Position numbers and translations under genes: made by a program. Positions 10,304 to 19,598 of a stretch of DNA of 64,000 nucleotides are shown piece after piece; the stretch's first letter is position 1; every line of letters begins with the position of its first letter. Source of the DNA: Parathalassolituus penaei (GTDB lineage: Bacteria; Pseudomonadota; Gammaproteobacteria; Pseudomonadales; Oceanobacteraceae); NCBI RefSeq assembly GCF_026626885.1, contig NZ_JAPNOA010000059.1, positions 124,327 through 188,326 of the forward strand, written 5' to 3'. Below the pieces are notes generated by a model that made no database searches, had not been told where the DNA came from, and worked only from the letters and a program-made list of their open reading frames with translations.

Positions 10304-10684
10304 TTAACGATATTGGGCAGGATCAATCTCGACCTTATGCACCGCACCAGCCCAGCCATCAAAACCTCCTACCAGCATCCGCACACCGTCAAAACCCATT
10401 CGCTTCAGCGTGTGAGCCGCCAGAGTCGAACGACCACCGTTCTTGCAGTACAGCAGAATCGATGCCTGTGGGTCCTTGAGCGCCGGGTGATCCCCAACAC
10501 GGAATTCCAGTACACCGCGCGGCACATTAACCGCTCCCGGCAGATGGCCCATATCAAACTCAGCGGGTTCACGAACATCCAGCACCACCGCACCAGCAGC
10601 CAGCAGGGCTTCCGCACCATCCGCATCCACCGGAGTAACCGACACACGCGCTTCCGCCAACAGATCGTCTTTGCTCAGAGCCAT
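10304..10684 (-). CDS. Single-domain rhodanese-like protein
   Basis: This 126-aa protein is a rhodanese domain carrying sulfane sulfur on its active-site Cys, in LLYCKNGGRS. The CH2A motif DVREPAEFDMGHLPGAVN and the C-terminal MLVGGFDGWAGA are intact. It has no signal peptide, so it is cytoplasmic. GGGGA lies seven bases before the ATG. It lies between the terminator of the cyd operon and the haem-protein gene. Confidence 0.88.
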   Translation of the reverse strand: MALSKDDLLAEARVSVTPVDADGAEALLAAGAVVLDVREPAEFDMGHLPGAVNVPRGVLEFRVGDHPALKDPQASILLYCKNGGRSTLAAHTLKRMGFDGVRMLVGGFDGWAGAVHKVEIDPAQYR

Positions 10685-10757
10685 GATTTATCCCCATCAG
10701 GTTAACAAGCAGACAACTATATTACCAAGAAGGAATAAAGCTACAACCAGAAACGCG

Positions 10758-10806
10758 AAAACCCCGACGAAAGCAGTACGTCACAACGCACTGCTTGCGG
10801 GGTTTA
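10758..10806 (-). terminator. Rho-independent terminator of the cyd operon
   Basis: Read on the minus strand, AAACCCCG...AGCAGT pairs with ACTGCT...CGGGGTTTT, about 90 bases after the ybgE stop codon. The outer CCCCG/CGGGG stem ends in a T-run. Confidence 0.75.
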
Positions 10807-10894
10807 ACATCAGGCACAAAATCAGGCACAACAAGAAAAGCGCCAAACGCTTAAGGACGCTCGGGGAACGAACACCAGAGTATTCAAAGGGTCC

Positions 10895-11191
10895 TTAAAC
10901 AAACCACCAGAGTCCCGCCAGCAACATCAATGGCCAGCCGATCCAGGGTCCAAAGGCAATACGCCAGAACGGCGTGAGAGGCACAAAACCAATCCCGTGG
11001 ATAAAACCACAACTGAGGCCCAGTAACGCCAGTGACAACCGACCATGATCGATTTCACGGGTTTCTACCGCCACCAGATGCGGCATCACCAGCAACAACG
11101 CTGACAGTACCAGGGCCGCCAACAGCGACAGGGCACGAGCCCAGCCACTGTAGAGCGGACCATACAAGCGGTAATCAACCGGTTCAGTCAC
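10895..11191 (-). CDS. ybgE: Cyd operon protein YbgE
   Basis: This 98-aa membrane protein has three hydrophobic segments. It carries the family signature GFIHGIGFVPLTPFWRIAFGP, here read in two parts around residues 62-82. YbgE is encoded after cydX in many proteobacterial cytochrome bd operons; its exact role in the oxidase is unsettled. The start is a GTG at 11191, six bases after the cydX stop codon. Confidence 0.9.
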   Translation of the reverse strand: MTEPVDYRLYGPLYSGWARALSLLAALVLSALLLVMPHLVAVETREIDHGRLSLALLGLSCGFIHGIGFVPLTPFWRIAFGPWIGWPLMLLAGLWWFV

Positions 11192-11197
11192 CCTTGA

Positions 11198-11305
11198 TTA
11201 CTCCGCGTCGCGGTCGAGATCTTCATAAAATTCCAGCCACATCGCATTGATGATGCCGAAGGAACAGGCCAGCAAAACACCCAGAATCCAGGCGAAATAC
11301 CACAT
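11198..11305 (-). CDS. cydX: Cytochrome bd-I small subunit CydX
   Basis: This 35-codon gene encodes a single-span peptide beginning MWYFAWILGVLLACSFGI and ending in a short acidic tail (EDLDRDAE). The N-terminal half is nearly identical to E. coli CydX, which stabilises the haem b/d site of CydAB. AGAGGAT lies seven bases before the ATG at 11305. An in-frame ATG two codons earlier (11311) sits too close to that site. It lies between cydB and ybgE, as expected. Confidence 0.95.
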   Translation of the reverse strand: MWYFAWILGVLLACSFGIINAMWLEFYEDLDRDAE

Positions 11306-11434
11306 ACTCATATCCTCTTGTCTGACCCTGCGGACGCTGGCCGCAGGGCGAATATTTGTCACAGCCAGCGGATCGGCAAGTGCCGGAACGGTCTGCCCGA
11401 CAGGGTCAGAAACTCCGGCACTGCGTTATCCGTA

Positions 11435-12571
11435 TCAGTAGGTCGAGTACTTGTTGTTCTCGATAAAACCGTTGGTGAGGCGACCCCACATCTTGTAGTA
11501 ACCCCAGATGGTGTAACTCAGGATGATTGGCACAAACACCATGGCTACCCAGAACATGATGTTCAGGGTCATACGGCTGGACACCACATCCCAGACGGTC
11601 AGGCTGTGGTTCGGCTCCAGACTGGACGGCATGATGAACGGGAACAGGCTGAAACCGGCGGTCAGAATCACCCCGGCCACTGCAATCGCGCTGAACAGGA
11701 ACGCCAGACCACTGCGACGGGTCGAGCTGAACACAATCACCAGAGCAAAACCGGCAAACGCCATCAGAGGAGCCACCATCATCCAGGAGTATTTGCTGTA
11801 GTTGTAGAACCAGGCACCCGGCTCACGGGTAACAACCTTGTTCAGTGGTGTCATGGCCTGGGCAATATCGGCACTGCCCATGATCAGATAACCATCCACA
11901 CCCAGGTACAGCCAGACACCGGCCAGACCAAACAGCACCGCAACCACCAGCGCCAATACCATCGACAGCTTGCGAGCACGTTCATAAAGGTCAGCATCGG
12001 TACGCATCTGCAGCCAGGTAGCGCCGTGCATGCACAACATGCCCAGACTGATCAGACCAGCCAGCAAACCGAATGGATTCAGCAGCTCCCAGAACGAACC
12101 GGTGTAAGTGGAACGCATAAACTCGTCAAACTGGAACGGCACCCCTAACAGCAGGTTGCCAAATGCCACACCAAAGACCAGCGCCGGTACGGCACCACCA
12201 ACGGTCAGGCCCCAGTCCCACATACTGCGCCAACGGCTGTCTTCAATCTTGGAGCGGTATTCAAAACCGACCGGACGGAAAAACAGCGCAAACAGCACCA
12301 GCAGCAGCGCCCAGTAGAAACCGGAAAACGCCACGGCATACACAATTGGCCAGGCCGCAAAAATGGCACCACCGGCGGTGATGAACCATACCTGGTTACC
12401 GTCCCAGTGTGGGCCAATGGTGTTCAGCATCACACGACGTTCGGTATCGGTTTTACCCAAAACCCGTAGCAACGCACCCACACCCATATCAAAACCGTCG
12501 GTGACGGCAAAGCCGACCAGCAGCAGGCCAATCAGGGCCCACCAGATCAGTTTGAGCGATTCGTAATCCAT
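11435..12571 (-). CDS. cydB: Cytochrome bd ubiquinol oxidase subunit II
   Basis: This 378-aa polytopic membrane protein starts MDYESLKLIWWALIGLLLVGFAVTDGFDMGVGALL, the highly conserved CydB N-terminus. The characteristic TIGPHWDGNQVWFITAGGAIFAAWP loop, here at about residues 50-75, is also present. Its length equals that of E. coli CydB (379 aa). It pairs with CydA to form the oxygen-reducing quinol oxidase. It starts nine bases after the cydA stop codon. Confidence 0.97.
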   Translation of the reverse strand: MDYESLKLIWWALIGLLLVGFAVTDGFDMGVGALLRVLGKTDTERRVMLNTIGPHWDGNQVWFITAGGAIFAAWPIVYAVAFSGFYWALLLVLFALFFRPVGFEYRSKIEDSRWRSMWDWGLTVGGAVPALVFGVAFGNLLLGVPFQFDEFMRSTYTGSFWELLNPFGLLAGLISLGMLCMHGATWLQMRTDADLYERARKLSMVLALVVAVLFGLAGVWLYLGVDGYLIMGSADIAQAMTPLNKVVTREPGAWFYNYSKYSWMMVAPLMAFAGFALVIVFSSTRRSGLAFLFSAIAVAGVILTAGFSLFPFIMPSSLEPNHSLTVWDVVSSRMTLNIMFWVAMVFVPIILSYTIWGYYKMWGRLTNGFIENNKYSTY

Positions 12572-12580
12572 AAAAACTCC

Positions 12581-14191
12581 TTACACCCGATCGTGGTGAC
12601 GATTCATCACCGGAGATGCCATCGCCGCAGCGCCGTGACGACCCGGTTGTTCAAAGTGGTAACGACCGGTGTGCAGCGCCGAAGGACCAAGGCGTGCAAA
12701 GCGGAACATCAGGTACATTTCAACGATCAGCAGCAGGGTGTAGAACGCCACAAAGGCACCGATACTCATCCACAGATCTTCAACCGAACGACTGGAAGCC
12801 GACAGATGGGTTGGCAATACTTCGGCAATCGACCATGGCTGACGACCGAACTCGGCCACAAACCAGCCCATTTCACAGGCAATCCACGGCAGTGGCAGCG
12901 CCCACACCAGTGCTTTCAGCAACCAGCGCTGCTTTTCAACACTCTGACGGGCGGAGTGATAGAAGGACAAGGCAATCAGCAACAGCATGGCGAAACCACA
13001 CGCCACCATCAGACGGAAGCCCCAGAACATCGGTGCAACTTTCGGAATAGTGTCACGGGCAGCAGACTTGATCTGGGTTTCGGAGGCATCGGTCACGTTG
13101 TTGGTGTATTTCTTCAGCAACAGGCCATAACCCAGATCGTCACGCACCATATCAAAGGCGTTGCGGGTTTCTTCAGACTTGTCACCGGCTTTCAGTTTCA
13201 GCAGCAGGTCATAAGCCAGCATACCGTTGCGGATACGGGCTTCGTGCTCGATCAGCAGATCGTGAATACCAGTCACTTCCTCGGTGGTGGAACGGGTGGC
13301 AATCAGACCCAGCACATACGGAATACGCACGGCATAGTCGGTCTGCATGGTTTCCTCGTTTGGCCAGCCAAACAGGGTAAACGCCGCGGGCGCTTCGTGG
13401 GTGTGCCACTCGGCTTCAATGGCCGCCAGTTTGGTTTTCTGCACGTCACCAATTTCGTAACCGGATTCGTCACCCAGCAGGATCACACTCAGAATCGATG
13501 CCATACCAAAGCTGGCCGCCACCGCAAAGGAACGGCGTGCAAACGGCAGATCGCGTTTGTTGAGCAGATACCAGGCCGAAATCCCCAGCACAAACATGGC
13601 ACCGGTCACGTAACCGGCCGAAACGGTGTGAACGAACTTCACCTGGGCAACCGGGTTAAAAATCACGTCCGAGAAGTTCACCATTTCCATACGCATGGTG
13701 TCGTAGTTGAACTCGGCCCCCACCGGGTTCTGCATCCAGCCGTTGGCAATCAGAATCCACAGCGCCGACATGTTGGAGCCGAGTGCCACCAGCCAGGTCA
13801 CCATCAAGTGCTGAATCTTGGTCAGACGATCCCAACCGAAGAAGAACAGACCAATAAAGGTACTTTCGAGGAAAAACGCCATCATGCCTTCAATGGCCAG
13901 CGGCGCCCCGAAAATATCACCCACATAGTGAGAGTAATAAGCCCAGTTGGTACCGAACTGGAACTCCATGGTCAGACCGGTGGTCACACCCAGAGCGAAG
14001 TTGATACCAAACAGCTTGCCCCAGAACTTCACCATATCCTTGTAAACCTGTTTGCCGGTCATGACATACAGGGATTCCATAATGGCGAGAATAAAGGTCA
14101 TCCCCAACGTAAGGGGGACAAATAGGAAGTGGTACAACGCAGTCATGGCAAATTGCAGCCGCGACAGGTCCACCAGGTTTTCACTGATCAT
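12581..14191 (-). CDS. cydA: Cytochrome bd ubiquinol oxidase subunit I
   Basis: This 536-aa polytopic protein holds the three haems of the bd oxidase. The N-terminus [24 protein letters not shown] contains the haem-ligand His of the YHFLFVPL motif. The C-terminal part has the GRQPW motif ([21 protein letters not shown]). I place the start at 14191, where the conserved sequence begins; an upstream in-frame extension to 14356 would run into cydP. The gene overlaps cydP by 11 bases. Cytochrome bd works at low oxygen and resists nitric oxide, sulfide and peroxide. Confidence 0.97.
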   Translation of the reverse strand: MISENLVDLSRLQFAMTALYHFLFVPLTLGMTFILAIMESLYVMTGKQVYKDMVKFWGKLFGINFALGVTTGLTMEFQFGTNWAYYSHYVGDIFGAPLAIEGMMAFFLESTFIGLFFFGWDRLTKIQHLMVTWLVALGSNMSALWILIANGWMQNPVGAEFNYDTMRMEMVNFSDVIFNPVAQVKFVHTVSAGYVTGAMFVLGISAWYLLNKRDLPFARRSFAVAASFGMASILSVILLGDESGYEIGDVQKTKLAAIEAEWHTHEAPAAFTLFGWPNEETMQTDYAVRIPYVLGLIATRSTTEEVTGIHDLLIEHEARIRNGMLAYDLLLKLKAGDKSEETRNAFDMVRDDLGYGLLLKKYTNNVTDASETQIKSAARDTIPKVAPMFWGFRLMVACGFAMLLLIALSFYHSARQSVEKQRWLLKALVWALPLPWIACEMGWFVAEFGRQPWSIAEVLPTHLSASSRSVEDLWMSIGAFVAFYTLLLIVEMYLMFRFARLGPSALHTGRYHFEQPGRHGAAAMASPVMNRHHDRV

Positions 14192-14468
14192 GATGACTCT
14201 CCGCTTGGGACGGTACTGCTGATGAAGGAAGAACGTGTTCGGTAGAAATATCCGTGGACGCTGACAATGTCGGCACGGACTGGACTGACGACTCCGGGAT
14301 ACCCAGACGTTCAGCCATACGACCGGCGGCTTCTGCCTCCGGTGTCGATACTGCAATCACAGGACTGGCGAAAAACATCCGGTACAGCACCCAGATCAGT
14401 GCCAGCTTGACCAGCAGCACTACACCCAGTTCGCGTACCAGCGGCAGTCGCCACCAATTCTGATTCAT
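14181..14468 (-). CDS. cydP: Small membrane protein CydP, putative bd-oxidase subunit
   Basis: This 95-aa protein starts [36 protein letters not shown]: a short cytoplasmic stretch, one membrane span, then a low-complexity hydrophilic tail. The [22 protein letters not shown] pattern and the position immediately before cydA fit the CydP family of putative accessory bd-oxidase subunits. I place the start at 14468, since the conserved part begins there. The tail, rich in Ser, Glu and Ala, is longer than in most relatives I recall. Confidence 0.8.
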   Translation of the reverse strand: MNQNWWRLPLVRELGVVLLVKLALIWVLYRMFFASPVIAVSTPEAEAAGRMAERLGIPESSVQSVPTLSASTDISTEHVLPSSAVPSQAESHHDQ

Positions 14469-14605
14469 TGGCTTTCCTCTTTTATTGCCACCCTGGCACC
14501 AGAACATCACACCAATACAACAGGCAACAACGTTAACGATCAGCTGTTTAGCAATCATCTTGCCAACCCGCTCAAGCGCTGGAAAAACCCTTTATACAGC
14601 CCCGT

Positions 14606-14662
14606 TTTGCCGCTGAAACTGTGGCAAATCGTCCCGCATGGTCGCTGGGCACCACAATGCCC
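14606..14662. promoter_or_regulatory. Two inverted repeats between the cyd operon and its divergent activator
   Basis: TTTGCC-N11-GGCAAA is at 14606-14628 and GGGCA-N6-TGCCC at 14647-14662. Paired dyads in a divergent promoter region are what an NtrC-family activator would bind. The second dyad also resembles a weak GG-N10-GC sigma-54 core in both directions. No functional proof is visible. Confidence 0.4.
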
Positions 14663-14712
14663 GCTAGAATCGCTGCCACTATTTGCCATTTCTGTCAGGA
14701 GAAATGCCAACC

Positions 14713-16080
14713 ATGACAATCAATCCAGCTGCATCACTAGCGGAAATTGTGTCCTTGCTCGACAGTATTCCGGCCCCGGCGATCCTGATGGACACCGACT
14801 ACCGTATCTGTGCTGCCAACGACGCCTACCGACGCCAGTTCCCGCATGAAGGAGAACTGATCGGCCGTCGTTGTTATGAAATATCCCATGGCTACAGCAG
14901 TCCCTGTGATCAGGCCGGAGAAACCTGTCCGTTGCGCCAGTGCCAGCAAAGTGGCAAACGGCAACGACTGCTGCATATTCACAATACTCCTCAGGGGCGA
15001 GAGCACGTCAATGTGGAGCTGAATCCGGTACGCGACGAACACGGCAATATCCGCTACTTCGTGGAAATCATGCAGTCCGCCGAACGTACCGACACCCATC
15101 AGGGGCGCGTCCTCAAAGGCACCAGCCCGGCGTTCACCCGTATGCTGGAACTGCTCAGTCGTGCAGCACCCAGTGATATCAGTGTGCTGTTACTGGGCGA
15201 GTCCGGCACCGGCAAGGAACTCGCCGCCCAGTACCTGCACAGTCACAGCCAACGCGCCAACAACCCTTTTGTGGTGGTGGAATGCACCGGACTCACCGAA
15301 AGCCTGTTTGAAAGCGAACTGTTTGGCCATGAAAAAGGCGCCTTTACCGGCGCAACCCAACGCAAGCCCGGACTGGTCGACGCCGCCAGCGGCGGCACTC
15401 TGTTCCTCGACGAAATCGGCGATATTCCACTGGCCATGCAGGTCAAATTATTACGCCTGATCGAGTCCGGAAATTACCGACCTGTGGGCAGTGTGACAGC
15501 GCGCCGGGCCGACTTCCGTCTTATTTGCGCCACCCATCGACCGTTGGCCGACATGGTAGAGTTCGGCCAGTTTCGCCGGGATTTGTACTACCGCATCAGT
15601 GCTTTTCCTGTACATCTTCCCAATCTGGCACAACGTCGCGAAGACATTGTGCTTCTGGCCCAACACCTGCTGTCACAGCTGCCCGCCAGCCATGCCCGCG
15701 ACTTCTCGGAAGCCGCTTGCCAATGGCTGCAACAGCAGGAGTTTCCCGGCAATATCCGCCAGTTACGCAACCATATTGAACGTGCCATCCTGCTCTGTGA
15801 TCACGACCTGATTGAACCCTGGCACCTGCAACCGGAAATCCCCAGCGTATCCGCCAGCACAGTCAGCCCACTGCCCCGGCAAAGCCTGCAAGAGCTGGCA
15901 AGGCAGCCAATACCGCTTGATCAGCTCGAACAACAGTATTTGCAACTGCTCAGCCAGCATCCCGACAAAACCCTGCTGGCGCAGCAACTCGGTATCAGTG
16001 AACGAACCCTCTATCGCAAACTGGCGGCACTGAGGGAACAGGAAATCCCGGTGGATGAACGCGAAAAGACCATTGGATGA
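14713..16080 (+). CDS. PAS-domain sigma-54-dependent transcriptional activator
   Basis: This bacterial enhancer-binding protein of about 455 aa has an N-terminal PAS domain (residues 10-125), a central AAA+ domain and a C-terminal Fis-type helix-turn-helix ([18 protein letters not shown]). The AAA+ domain has Walker A GESGTGKE, the sigma-54 contact loop GAFTGA, and Walker [11 protein letters not shown]. The PAS domain carries a cysteine-rich insertion ([13 protein letters not shown], then ETCPLRQC) that could bind a metal or haem, or respond to redox. It is divergent from the cyd operon, so it probably controls it. AGGAG precedes two possible starts, 14704 and 14713. Confidence 0.9.
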   Translation: MTINPAASLAEIVSLLDSIPAPAILMDTDYRICAANDAYRRQFPHEGELIGRRCYEISHGYSSPCDQAGETCPLRQCQQSGKRQRLLHIHNTPQGREHVNVELNPVRDEHGNIRYFVEIMQSAERTDTHQGRVLKGTSPAFTRMLELLSRAAPSDISVLLLGESGTGKELAAQYLHSHSQRANNPFVVVECTGLTESLFESELFGHEKGAFTGATQRKPGLVDAASGGTLFLDEIGDIPLAMQVKLLRLIESGNYRPVGSVTARRADFRLICATHRPLADMVEFGQFRRDLYYRISAFPVHLPNLAQRREDIVLLAQHLLSQLPASHARDFSEAACQWLQQQEFPGNIRQLRNHIERAILLCDHDLIEPWHLQPEIPSVSASTVSPLPRQSLQELARQPIPLDQLEQQYLQLLSQHPDKTLLAQQLGISERTLYRKLAALREQEIPVDEREKTIG

Positions 16081-16102
16081 CCTTCTTGTGACAAACGAGC
16101 CA

Positions 16103-16131
16103 TTAAAGGTGTGAGAAAGCCGGTGTACAAT
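16103..16131 (+). promoter_or_regulatory. Sigma-70 promoter upstream of alaA
   Basis: TTAAAG and TACAAT are separated by exactly 17 bases. The surrounding 45 bases (16089-16133) closely match the promoter at 17657-17701. Confidence 0.65.
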
Positions 16132-16261
16132 GCTCCACGACGTTGTCACAAGTGTTCAGTCAAAACCTCTGATACCGCCATTACCTGACAGGGCCTGAAG
16201 CCCACTAACGAAGATTCTGTTGTCGCCGCATCCGACTGCTGCAGCCCCCTGGAGGCCTCTC

Positions 16262-17488
16262 TTGAAGAAGATCCGCAAGTCCGCCAAGCTCAATAACGTA
16301 CTCTATGACGTGCGTGGCCCGATCGTGGACGCGGCGAAGCAGATGGAGGACGAAGGCCAGCGCATCATCAAGCTGAACATCGGCAACCTGGCACCGTTCG
16401 GTTTTGACGCCCCGGAAGAAATCCAGCAGGACATGATCCGCAACCTGCCAAACTCGGCCGGTTACTCCGACAGCAAGGGCATTTTTGCCGCGCGCAAAGC
16501 GGTGATGCACTACACCCAGCAGATCAACGTCAAGGGTGTCACCCTCGATGACATCTATCTGGGCAACGGCGCCAGTGACCTGATCACCATGGCCATCGAC
16601 GTGCTGCTGGATGACGGCGACGAACTGCTGGTTCCGGCTCCGGATTACCCGCTGTGGACAGCGGCCACCAGCCTCGCCGGTGGTACTCCGATTCACTACC
16701 TGTGTGACGAAAACAACGAGTGGATGCCGGATCTTGACGACATCCGCAGCAAGATCACCCCACGTACCAAGGGTATTGTGGTGATCAACCCGAACAACCC
16801 GACCGGTGCCCTCTACAGCAAACAACTGCTGGAAGGCATTGTGCAGATCGCTCGTGAGCACGAGCTGGTACTGCTGTCGGACGAGGTGTACGACAAGATC
16901 CTGTACGATGGTGAACAGCACATCGCGCTGGCCAGCCTCGCCGAAGACGTACTGACCATCACCTTCAACTCGCTGTCCAAGGCTTACCGTGCCTGTGGTT
17001 ACCGCGCTGGCTGGATGTTCCTGTCCGGTGCCAAGGAATGTGCCCGCGATTACGTGGAAGGCCTGAACATGCTGTCCAACATCAAGCTGGGCTCCAACGT
17101 CCCTGGCCAGTACGCCATCCAGACCGCACTCGGCGGTTACCAGAGCATCAATGATCTGATCAGGGAAGGGGGTCGCCTGCGCCGTCAGCGTGATCTGGCT
17201 TACAAACTGATCACCGCCATTCCGGGTGTCAGCTGCGTCAAACCCAAAGCCGCACTGTATATGTTCCCGAAACTGGACCCGGAAATTTACCCGATCGCCG
17301 ATGACCGCCAGTTCTTTATGGAACTGTTAAAAGCCACCCGCGTGATGCTGGTGCAAGGCTCCGGCTTTAACTACCCGGATAACCAGCACTTCCGCATGGT
17401 GTTCCTGCCCCACGAGGACGATCTGCGCGAAGCCATCGGCCGCGTCGCCAAATTCCTGGAGCAGTGGCGTAACCAGCACTCCCAGTGA
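16262..17488 (+). CDS. alaA: Alanine-synthesizing glutamate-pyruvate aminotransferase AlaA
   Basis: This class I PLP-dependent aminotransferase makes alanine from pyruvate and glutamate. It follows E. coli AlaA closely: VLYDVRGPIVDAAKQME, KLNIGNLAPFGFDAPEEI, LVPAPDYPLWTAA, NPNNPTGALYSK, DEVYDKILYD, and the PLP lysine in NSLSKAYRACGYRAGWM. I choose the TTG at 16262 (408 aa), because GGAGG lies six bases before it. A longer form from another TTG at 16220 has no Shine-Dalgarno sequence. The gene has its own promoter at 16103 and its own terminator. Confidence 0.93.
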   Translation: MKKIRKSAKLNNVLYDVRGPIVDAAKQMEDEGQRIIKLNIGNLAPFGFDAPEEIQQDMIRNLPNSAGYSDSKGIFAARKAVMHYTQQINVKGVTLDDIYLGNGASDLITMAIDVLLDDGDELLVPAPDYPLWTAATSLAGGTPIHYLCDENNEWMPDLDDIRSKITPRTKGIVVINPNNPTGALYSKQLLEGIVQIAREHELVLLSDEVYDKILYDGEQHIALASLAEDVLTITFNSLSKAYRACGYRAGWMFLSGAKECARDYVEGLNMLSNIKLGSNVPGQYAIQTALGGYQSINDLIREGGRLRRQRDLAYKLITAIPGVSCVKPKAALYMFPKLDPEIYPIADDRQFFMELLKATRVMLVQGSGFNYPDNQHFRMVFLPHEDDLREAIGRVAKFLEQWRNQHSQ

Positions 17489-17499
17489 GTGGATCACCA

Positions 17500-17528
17500 G
17501 CCGGATATCCCTGATGTCCGGCTTTTTT
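17500..17528 (+). terminator. Rho-independent terminator of alaA
   Basis: GCCGGA pairs with TCCGGC around an 11-base loop and is followed by TTTTTT, 12 bases after the alaA stop codon. Confidence 0.9.
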
Positions 17529-17670
17529 GTAGGCCCTGTAGGGTAGCGATCATTACCTCAACACGAGCGTCCGAATCTGCCAAAGGCCAGAAACTGACCA
17601 CCGGCAGCCATATACACTTCCGAATACACACATATCCAGATCATGTAACCCAGTTGTGCCAAACAAGCCA

Positions 17671-17699
17671 TTAAAGGCGTGGCTCAAGCTGTGTACAAT
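17671..17699 (+). promoter_or_regulatory. Sigma-70 promoter of the TRAP operon
   Basis: TTAAAG and TACAAT lie 17 bases apart, in a 45-base stretch that repeats the alaA promoter (35 of 45 bases equal by eye). The strictly conserved block runs from AAAC through AGCCATTAAAGG. Confidence 0.65.
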
Positions 17700-17735
17700 G
17701 CGGCGCAATTCCGAAGCACCGGGCTAAACCTGACC

Positions 17736-18569
17736 ATGAAAAAACTTCTGATCGCGGCGTTGGCAGCCTCCCTGGCCGGCTGTGCCGTCGGCAAACTGCC
17801 AAACAACCTGTCCCGTTCCATGCTCAACCACGACGACCCATCTGTCGTAGCCGCCGGTGCTCCGGCCTACCTGCTGCTGCTGGACGCCCTGGTTCTGACC
17901 TATCCGGACGATGAAGACTACTTGCTGGCCGCCGCTCGTCTGTACGGCGCTTACGCCGGTGTATTCTCCCAGGACCCGGTACAGGCCAAGCTGATGGCCG
18001 ACAAAGCCATGGGTTACGCCCGTCGCGCCCTCTGTGAGTTCGACGAAGACGCCTGTGCGCTGGTCGACAAACCGGAAGCCGACATGGTTTATGGTCTGAA
18101 GAATAACTACGACGAAGACGATATCGCCGTGTTCTACGCCTATGCTGCCGCCAAGGCTGGCTGGATCCAGGCCAACAGCGAAGACTGGAGCGCCATTGCC
18201 GAACTGGGCAAAACCAAGGCGCTCATGCAATGGCTGGCCACCCTCGATCCGGAATACGATCAAGGCACGCTGCAGGTCTATCTGGGTGTGATGGAAACCC
18301 AAATTCCGCCGTCACTGGGCGGCAAGCCGGAAGTGGGTCGTGAACATTTCGAGCGTGCGATTGCCATAAGTGAAGGTCACCACCTGATGGCCAAGGTGTT
18401 GTACGCCAAACAGTACGCGCGCCTGATGTTCGACAAGGAACTGCACGACCGCCTGCTGAACGAAGCGCTGGCCGCTGATCCGCATGCTGAAGGTCTGACC
18501 CTGATCAACCGTCTGGCCCAGCGCCAGGCCGCGGTTCTGCTCGAAGAATCCGAAGAATTTTTTGAATAA
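17736..18569 (+). CDS. TRAP transporter TatT-type lipoprotein
   Basis: This lipoprotein of about 277 aa starts MKKLLIAALAASLAGCAVG, with a clear lipobox (LAGC), so it is anchored in the periplasm. The rest is helical with TPR-like repeats, as in the T component (TatT) of TRAP-associated transporters, known from Treponema Tp0956, where it forms a complex with the substrate-binding protein. It lies directly before dctP, dctQ and dctM. A start at 17679 would lie inside the promoter and is unlikely. TatT-type TRAP systems are suspected of carrying hydrophobic ligands; this is an inference from the family. Confidence 0.85.
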   Translation: MKKLLIAALAASLAGCAVGKLPNNLSRSMLNHDDPSVVAAGAPAYLLLLDALVLTYPDDEDYLLAAARLYGAYAGVFSQDPVQAKLMADKAMGYARRALCEFDEDACALVDKPEADMVYGLKNNYDEDDIAVFYAYAAAKAGWIQANSEDWSAIAELGKTKALMQWLATLDPEYDQGTLQVYLGVMETQIPPSLGGKPEVGREHFERAIAISEGHHLMAKVLYAKQYARLMFDKELHDRLLNEALAADPHAEGLTLINRLAQRQAAVLLEESEEFFE

Positions 18570-18604
18570 CCTTTAACCGGTAATACCACTACGGGAAAAA
18601 CCAG

Positions 18605-19597
18605 ATGAAAAAACTGTTTGCCCTCGGTTTGATGTTGCTGAGTCTGAGTCCGCTCAGTCAGGCAGCCACCACCCTGAAAATTGCCACCCTGGCACCAGAC
18701 GGCACCAGCTGGATGAAAATGATGCGCGGCGCCGCCGATGACATCCAGAAAGCCACCGATGGCCGTGTGAAGATGAAGTTCTTCCCGGGCGGCGTGCAGG
18801 GCAGCGACAAGAGCGTGCTGCGCAAGATCCAGATTCGTCAGCTGCAAGGTGGTGCCGTATCCGCCGGTGCACTGAACAGCATCAGCAACGTCACCCAGCT
18901 GTACAGCCTGCCGTTCACCTTCCAGAACGTCGAAGAACTGCGTGCCGTACGTTCCGAGTTTGACCCGTACATCAGCAAGTCTCTGGAAGACAAGGGTTAC
19001 GTGCTGCTGGGTATGACCGAAGGTGGTTTCGCCTACGTAATGTCCAACAAAAGCATCGCTGCCCTGTCCGACTTCGGCGGCCAGAAAGTCTGGGCACCAG
19101 AAGGTGACGTAGTTAGCCAGACCACATTCGACAAGGCCGGTATTGCACCGGTATCCCTGCCGATTTCTGACGTCTACACCAGCCTGCAAACTGGTCTGAT
19201 CAACACCGTTGGTGTGAACCTGTCGACTTCCATTGCCCTGCAATGGCACAGCAAACTGACTCACACCACCGACTTCCCACTGCTGTTCCTGATGGGCATG
19301 CTGGTGGTCGACAAGGGTGCTTTCGACAAGATTGATGCCGCCGACCAGACCGTAGTGCGTGACATCATGAAGAAAACCTTCCTGGCCATGGACCTGCAGA
19401 ACCAGAAAGACGAAGAAGGCGCTCGTGCGGCTCTGGTGAAGGGTGGCATGAACTTCGTGACCCTGAACGAAACCGAACAGAAAGCCTGGCACCAGCTGGC
19501 CACCGACACCCTGACCGAACTGGCCAACAAGGGCGTTTATCCGGTAGAACTGTTCAAGCAACTGCAGGAACGTCTGCAGGCTGTACGGGCCAAATAA
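18605..19597 (+). CDS. dctP: TRAP transporter periplasmic substrate-binding protein (DctP family)
   Basis: This 330-aa exported protein has a signal peptide (MKKLFALGLMLLSLSPLSQA) and the DctP fold. It opens with TTLKIATLAPDGTSWMKMMRG and contains the family segments LPFTFQNVEELRAVRSEFD and AYVMSNKSIAALSDFGGQKVWAPEGD. The ligand-contacting Arg normally found in the C4-dicarboxylate group is not obvious, which agrees with the TatT association and a non-dicarboxylate ligand. The substrate is unknown. Strong codon bias suggests high expression. It is followed one base later by dctQ. Confidence 0.9.
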   Translation: MKKLFALGLMLLSLSPLSQAATTLKIATLAPDGTSWMKMMRGAADDIQKATDGRVKMKFFPGGVQGSDKSVLRKIQIRQLQGGAVSAGALNSISNVTQLYSLPFTFQNVEELRAVRSEFDPYISKSLEDKGYVLLGMTEGGFAYVMSNKSIAALSDFGGQKVWAPEGDVVSQTTFDKAGIAPVSLPISDVYTSLQTGLINTVGVNLSTSIALQWHSKLTHTTDFPLLFLMGMLVVDKGAFDKIDAADQTVVRDIMKKTFLAMDLQNQKDEEGARAALVKGGMNFVTLNETEQKAWHQLATDTLTELANKGVYPVELFKQLQERLQAVRAK

Positions 19598-19598
19598 T

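Noticed and set aside
12593-14125. A 510-codon open frame on the + strand opposite cydA
   Set aside because: It is antisense to a highly conserved gene, is rich in His and Gln as mirror translations are, and has no family signal.
14647-14662. Firm sigma-54 promoter for the PAS regulator or cydP
   Set aside because: GG and GC are at about the right distance, but the rest of the consensus (TTGC) is poor in both directions. It is kept only as a possible dyad.
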